From: Reticulitermes lucifugus
Lineage: Eukaryota; Arthropoda; Insecta; Blattodea; Rhinotermitidae
Assembly: GCA_026260175.1 (NCBI GenBank)
Contig: JAKCWW010006301.1
Coordinates: 1 to 33,006 of the forward strand
Length of the DNA: 33,006 nt
Direction: 5' to 3'
Positions 30,359 to 33,006 of the stretch are shown piece after piece. How positions within the stretch are numbered: the first letter of the stretch is position 1; every line of letters starts with the position of its first letter. The translations under genes and the position numbers were made by a program. Under the pieces are notes generated by a model, which was not told the origin of the DNA, ran no database searches, and saw only the letters and a list, made by a program, of their open reading frames with translations.

Positions 30359-33006
30359 GGAAGCTACCCAAGCAGCAAATCTTCATACATAGTTTCAACA
30401 TCAGTCCATCAAGCATATGGAAATTACAACCAGATCAATACTTTTCACCAGCAGCAATATTACCACACTCCATCACCAAATTTTACTCATTCTCACTTGT
30501 GCTTTCCAAATCCTCATCCTGCACCACCATTACCACCATCGCTTCCACCACCATTGCCACCACCACCACCACCATTGCCACCACCACCACCACCACCACC
30601 ACAGCATTATTCAAATATCAGTTACCATCCAAGTCTAGATCAGCAAGGTTTACCTCCACCTCTACCCACCGAAGATTATCCACCTCTACCCCCTCCTAAT
30701 GAACTTGAGTATTTCTCAGGCAAAGATTTACCAGATCGAAAATCTGGCTGCAATCTTTCTGTAATAAAGGATGTAAAATGTGTAGGGAGGAGCAGTCCGT
30801 CGACACTTACGTGCAGGCTTCAGTCGAATCTCGGATATCCTCTTCGCGACGACACAAGGAATAAACTTCCCTGTGATGTCTTAAATGTTATAGATAGAGC
30901 TCTACAGTCACCAACTAAGATATACAATCCACTGACATCTCCAGTGTCCTCAGTATCATCACTTTCTTGTAGTCCAGTTGTACAGAGTCCAACTAAGGAA
31001 AGCAGAACGTCAGAAAACCCAGGTGAAGAAATGTCAGTTCCAGAGACCTCAAGCAAAATTGAGATGTACAAAGTATGTGAAAGTGTTGCTAGAAAGCTAG
31101 AATGGGACATGGAAGTAAAACCTATGAAAGATGTAAGATTGGAGCAAGGCTTGCAGATTTTATCAAGAAATCCAGAACAAATAGAAAATAAAAATGTGCA
31201 CACTGTTCAGAATAAATCAGAATCAAGGAAACTGAAAATTAATTTGAAATCAAATTTTCAGGAAAGCGGAGTGAACAGTTTAAAACATTCTAGTCATTCC
31301 CGAGCACCTGCATGTGCTTCAGATGGCCGTAAACCTTTGAGATGCATGTTGAAACCTATACTGCCGTCAGCGTTAGCACACAGATCTGCACGTAAGAGTA
31401 CGAACTCTCTGTTGGGTGAGTCTGATGCAGACTGCAAAATGTTCAGCAGTGTGAATTTAGAAGCAAATAGTTCAGAGGACATAACTAATGGGGTAGTTTC
31501 AAAAGAAGCTAATGAAATGAAAACAAAAGGGATCCTTTCCACTTCATTCAGAACACTTAGAGAACATGAACCAGTACAACAGAACATTCAACCTGGCAAC
31601 AATCTATGCAACATTATTGATTCTCAGAGTAATGAGATAGATACAGAATTGTTATCAAACCAAACAGAAAGTTCAAAATGTGGAACAGTCACATCCATTG
31701 AGCAGGATGGTGTGAAAAATTTGGAACAGGCTTTAATTGATAATGCTGAACTGGATAAAGAGACCGTTGAATCAGAAAAGATAGATAAGTCAAAAGTAGA
31801 ATCCATGGATTCATTAGCTATGAAGTTGAAAACACCATCCAAAAATACTTCCATTAATGAAAGTGATAATGTGGTATCAGAAGTTGAGCCTGTCACTTCC
31901 ATACACAATTCTGTATTGCCAGTTTTGTCAGCAGAGAATTCAACGAATGAGTGGCCAGATGATAATACATCCAAGTCTGTTCCTCTTAACGTGTCCAAAA
32001 TGTTGCAACATGCGGAGACCAAGTTACCTGTCTCTAGGATCACTGAAAGTTCAGACGTGGTGAATTCAGTGGACCAGACTAACTGCAGTGTGACTGTGAA
32101 GCCTAATGGTGATGCAGCTCAACAAAAACAATTACAAATTGTCAATGGAAGTGAAAGTGTTGGAGAACAGAGAATATCTGCAGATGATAAAGAAGATTCA
32201 GCTGGACAATCTTCAGAGATTGTGCATGAAAATATACGAAACATGTCTTTACCAGTAACTGGCAATGAAACTGCAGCGGTACTGTTGACTGAACATTCCA
32301 CTGTAGTGCCACAAGATGGATATAAAGAAGTAAATGTTCATGGGAAGGAAGTCGAAGAAGGAGAGGCCGTTGTTTGTGGTAAAGGCAGTACAGAAAAATG
32401 TGCACTGTTGACTGTGACAAGAAATAAGGATATGGCACCAGTTAGTGAAGCAGAATTTGAATGTGGAGTAGAGGATACAGAATCTGATGCTGAGGAAAAA
32501 CATGTACAGACATCATTAATGATTGAAGCAGGAGGCAAAGAAATGGTGACGGCAGTGTCTGAAATAGAATACAAAGGAGTACTGGAATTAAAGGATACAG
32601 AATCTGATCCTGAGGCAAAACATGTACAGACATCATTAATGATTGAAACAGGGGGTAAAGAAATGGTGACGGCAGTGTCTGATATGGAATACAAAGGAGC
32701 TATGGAATTAAAGGATACAGAATCTGATGCTGAGGAAAAACGTGTACAGACAGCATTAATGATTGAAACAGGAGGCAAAGAAATGGTGACGGCAGTGTCT
32801 GATATGGAATACAAAGGAGCTCTGGAATTAAAGGATACAGAATCTGATGCTGAGGAAAAACGTGTACAGGCAGCATTAATGATTGAAACACGGGGCAAAG
32901 AAGTGGTGACGGTAGTGTCTGAAATGGAATGCAAAGGAGCACGGGAATTAAAGGATACAGAATCTGATGCTGAGGAAAAACGTGTACAGGCAGCATTAAT
33001 GATTGA
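30359..33006 (+). CDS. RS-rich protein, second giant exon (continues past window)
   Basis: Open in phase 0 from the acceptor CCATTACAG to the end of the window (882 codons plus two bases), with no stop. It opens GSYPSSKSSYIVSTSVHQAY, then Gln/Tyr/His-rich sequence. A polyproline block (about 30,523-30,601: PPPPPPLPPPPPPPP) follows, a typical ligand for SH3, WW or profilin-type partners, then PPLPTEDYPPLPPPNELEYF. The long middle part is Ser/Thr/Glu/Lys-rich and probably disordered, with a KLKINLK stretch near 31,233 and RKPLRCMLKPILP near 31,330. At about residue 1658 a run of 40-residue acidic repeats begins. With the upstream exons the protein exceeds 1,835 residues. No catalytic or nucleic-acid-binding fold is visible, so the family is not recognised. 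Confidence 0.85.
30523..30601 (+). repeat. (CCA)n tract encoding polyproline
   Basis: Imperfect CCA repeat within the second giant exon, in the proline frame. Codon choice is almost wholly CCA, so it is prone to length change. Confidence 0.95.
32471..33006 (+). repeat. 120-bp tandem repeats (40 residues), 4.5 units in window
   Basis: Units start at 32,471, 32,591, 32,711, 32,831 and 32,951; the last is cut by the window end. Each encodes (K/E)DTESDAEEKHVQTSLMIE, then GGKEMVTAVSEMEYKGALEL with small changes. The neighbouring units differ by only a few bases. The array probably continues beyond the window. Confidence 0.97.

Noticed and set aside
30268..30699. 143-codon frame rich in Thr-Thr-Ile and Ser over the CCA tract
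   Set aside because: Out-of-frame shadow of the polyproline exon; it begins in the intron.
32338..32996. Minus-strand repeated frame with ISLPPVSIIN
   Set aside because: It is the antisense of the 120-bp coding repeats, open because the repeat unit length is a multiple of three.
1..33006. CRISPR arrays, bacterial operons, rRNA or intact tRNA genes
   Set aside because: Nothing with regular spacers, ribosome-binding sites before long ORFs, or tRNA cloverleaf continuity was seen; introns and SINE/mariner relics mark the window as eukaryotic.

Overview
This window is eukaryotic nuclear DNA, most likely from an insect. The base composition is AT-rich. Coding sequence is split into short exons bounded by GT/AG splice sites, introns run from hundreds to thousands of bases, and there are microsatellites and decayed transposons. 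Several dispersed repeats (a CCATGAAGGCAT-type SINE-like repeat, a TCTGGGAT..GTGT repeat, a mariner relic, and a retroelement tail ending GYGPVTRQ) look to me like families common in cockroach, termite and related genomes. That lineage assignment comes from memory and is tentative.

Region 1 (1 to about 16,600) holds the 3' end of a plus-strand gene. Coding exons are at 3545-3619, 5953-6098, 14468-14519 and 15207-15293 (TAG). Their phases agree (0, 0, 2, 0) and together they give a 119-residue basic, serine-rich C-terminal tail. The layout resembles the tail after the PH domain of the cytokinesis Rho-GEF ECT2/Pebble, a moderate-confidence call because the catalytic domains lie outside the window. 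A phase-compatible second acceptor at 14304 could give a different, acidic C terminus. The 8.4-kb intron contains a tRNA-derived SINE, a mariner relic with an internal deletion, a retroelement tail and other repeats.

Region 2 (about 15,300 to 22,000) shows no gene I can support. It contains the probable 3'UTR of the first gene, a roughly 300-bp palindromic element at 18,220-18,525, and old SINE-like and inverted repeats.

Region 3 (about 22,040 to the window end) is a second plus-strand gene. A CpG-rich, non-coding first exon ends at a strong donor (22,674/22,675). After a 2.4-kb intron comes a giant exon (25,067-27,758) encoding an acidic/serine-rich N-terminus followed by an arginine-serine (RS) domain built from tandem repeats. 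A Tyr/Gln/Pro-rich exon (29,131-29,298), an 18-nt microexon (29,946-29,963) and a second giant exon (30,359 to beyond the window) follow, all in phase 0. The second giant exon carries a polyproline block and, at the window edge, near-identical 40-residue tandem repeats. At least 1,835 residues are encoded here. I cannot name this protein; its composition suggests a nuclear RS-rich factor of RNA processing. Seven GTAAGT 5'-splice-site consensus words inside its RS-coding exon are the most intriguing regulatory signal in the window.
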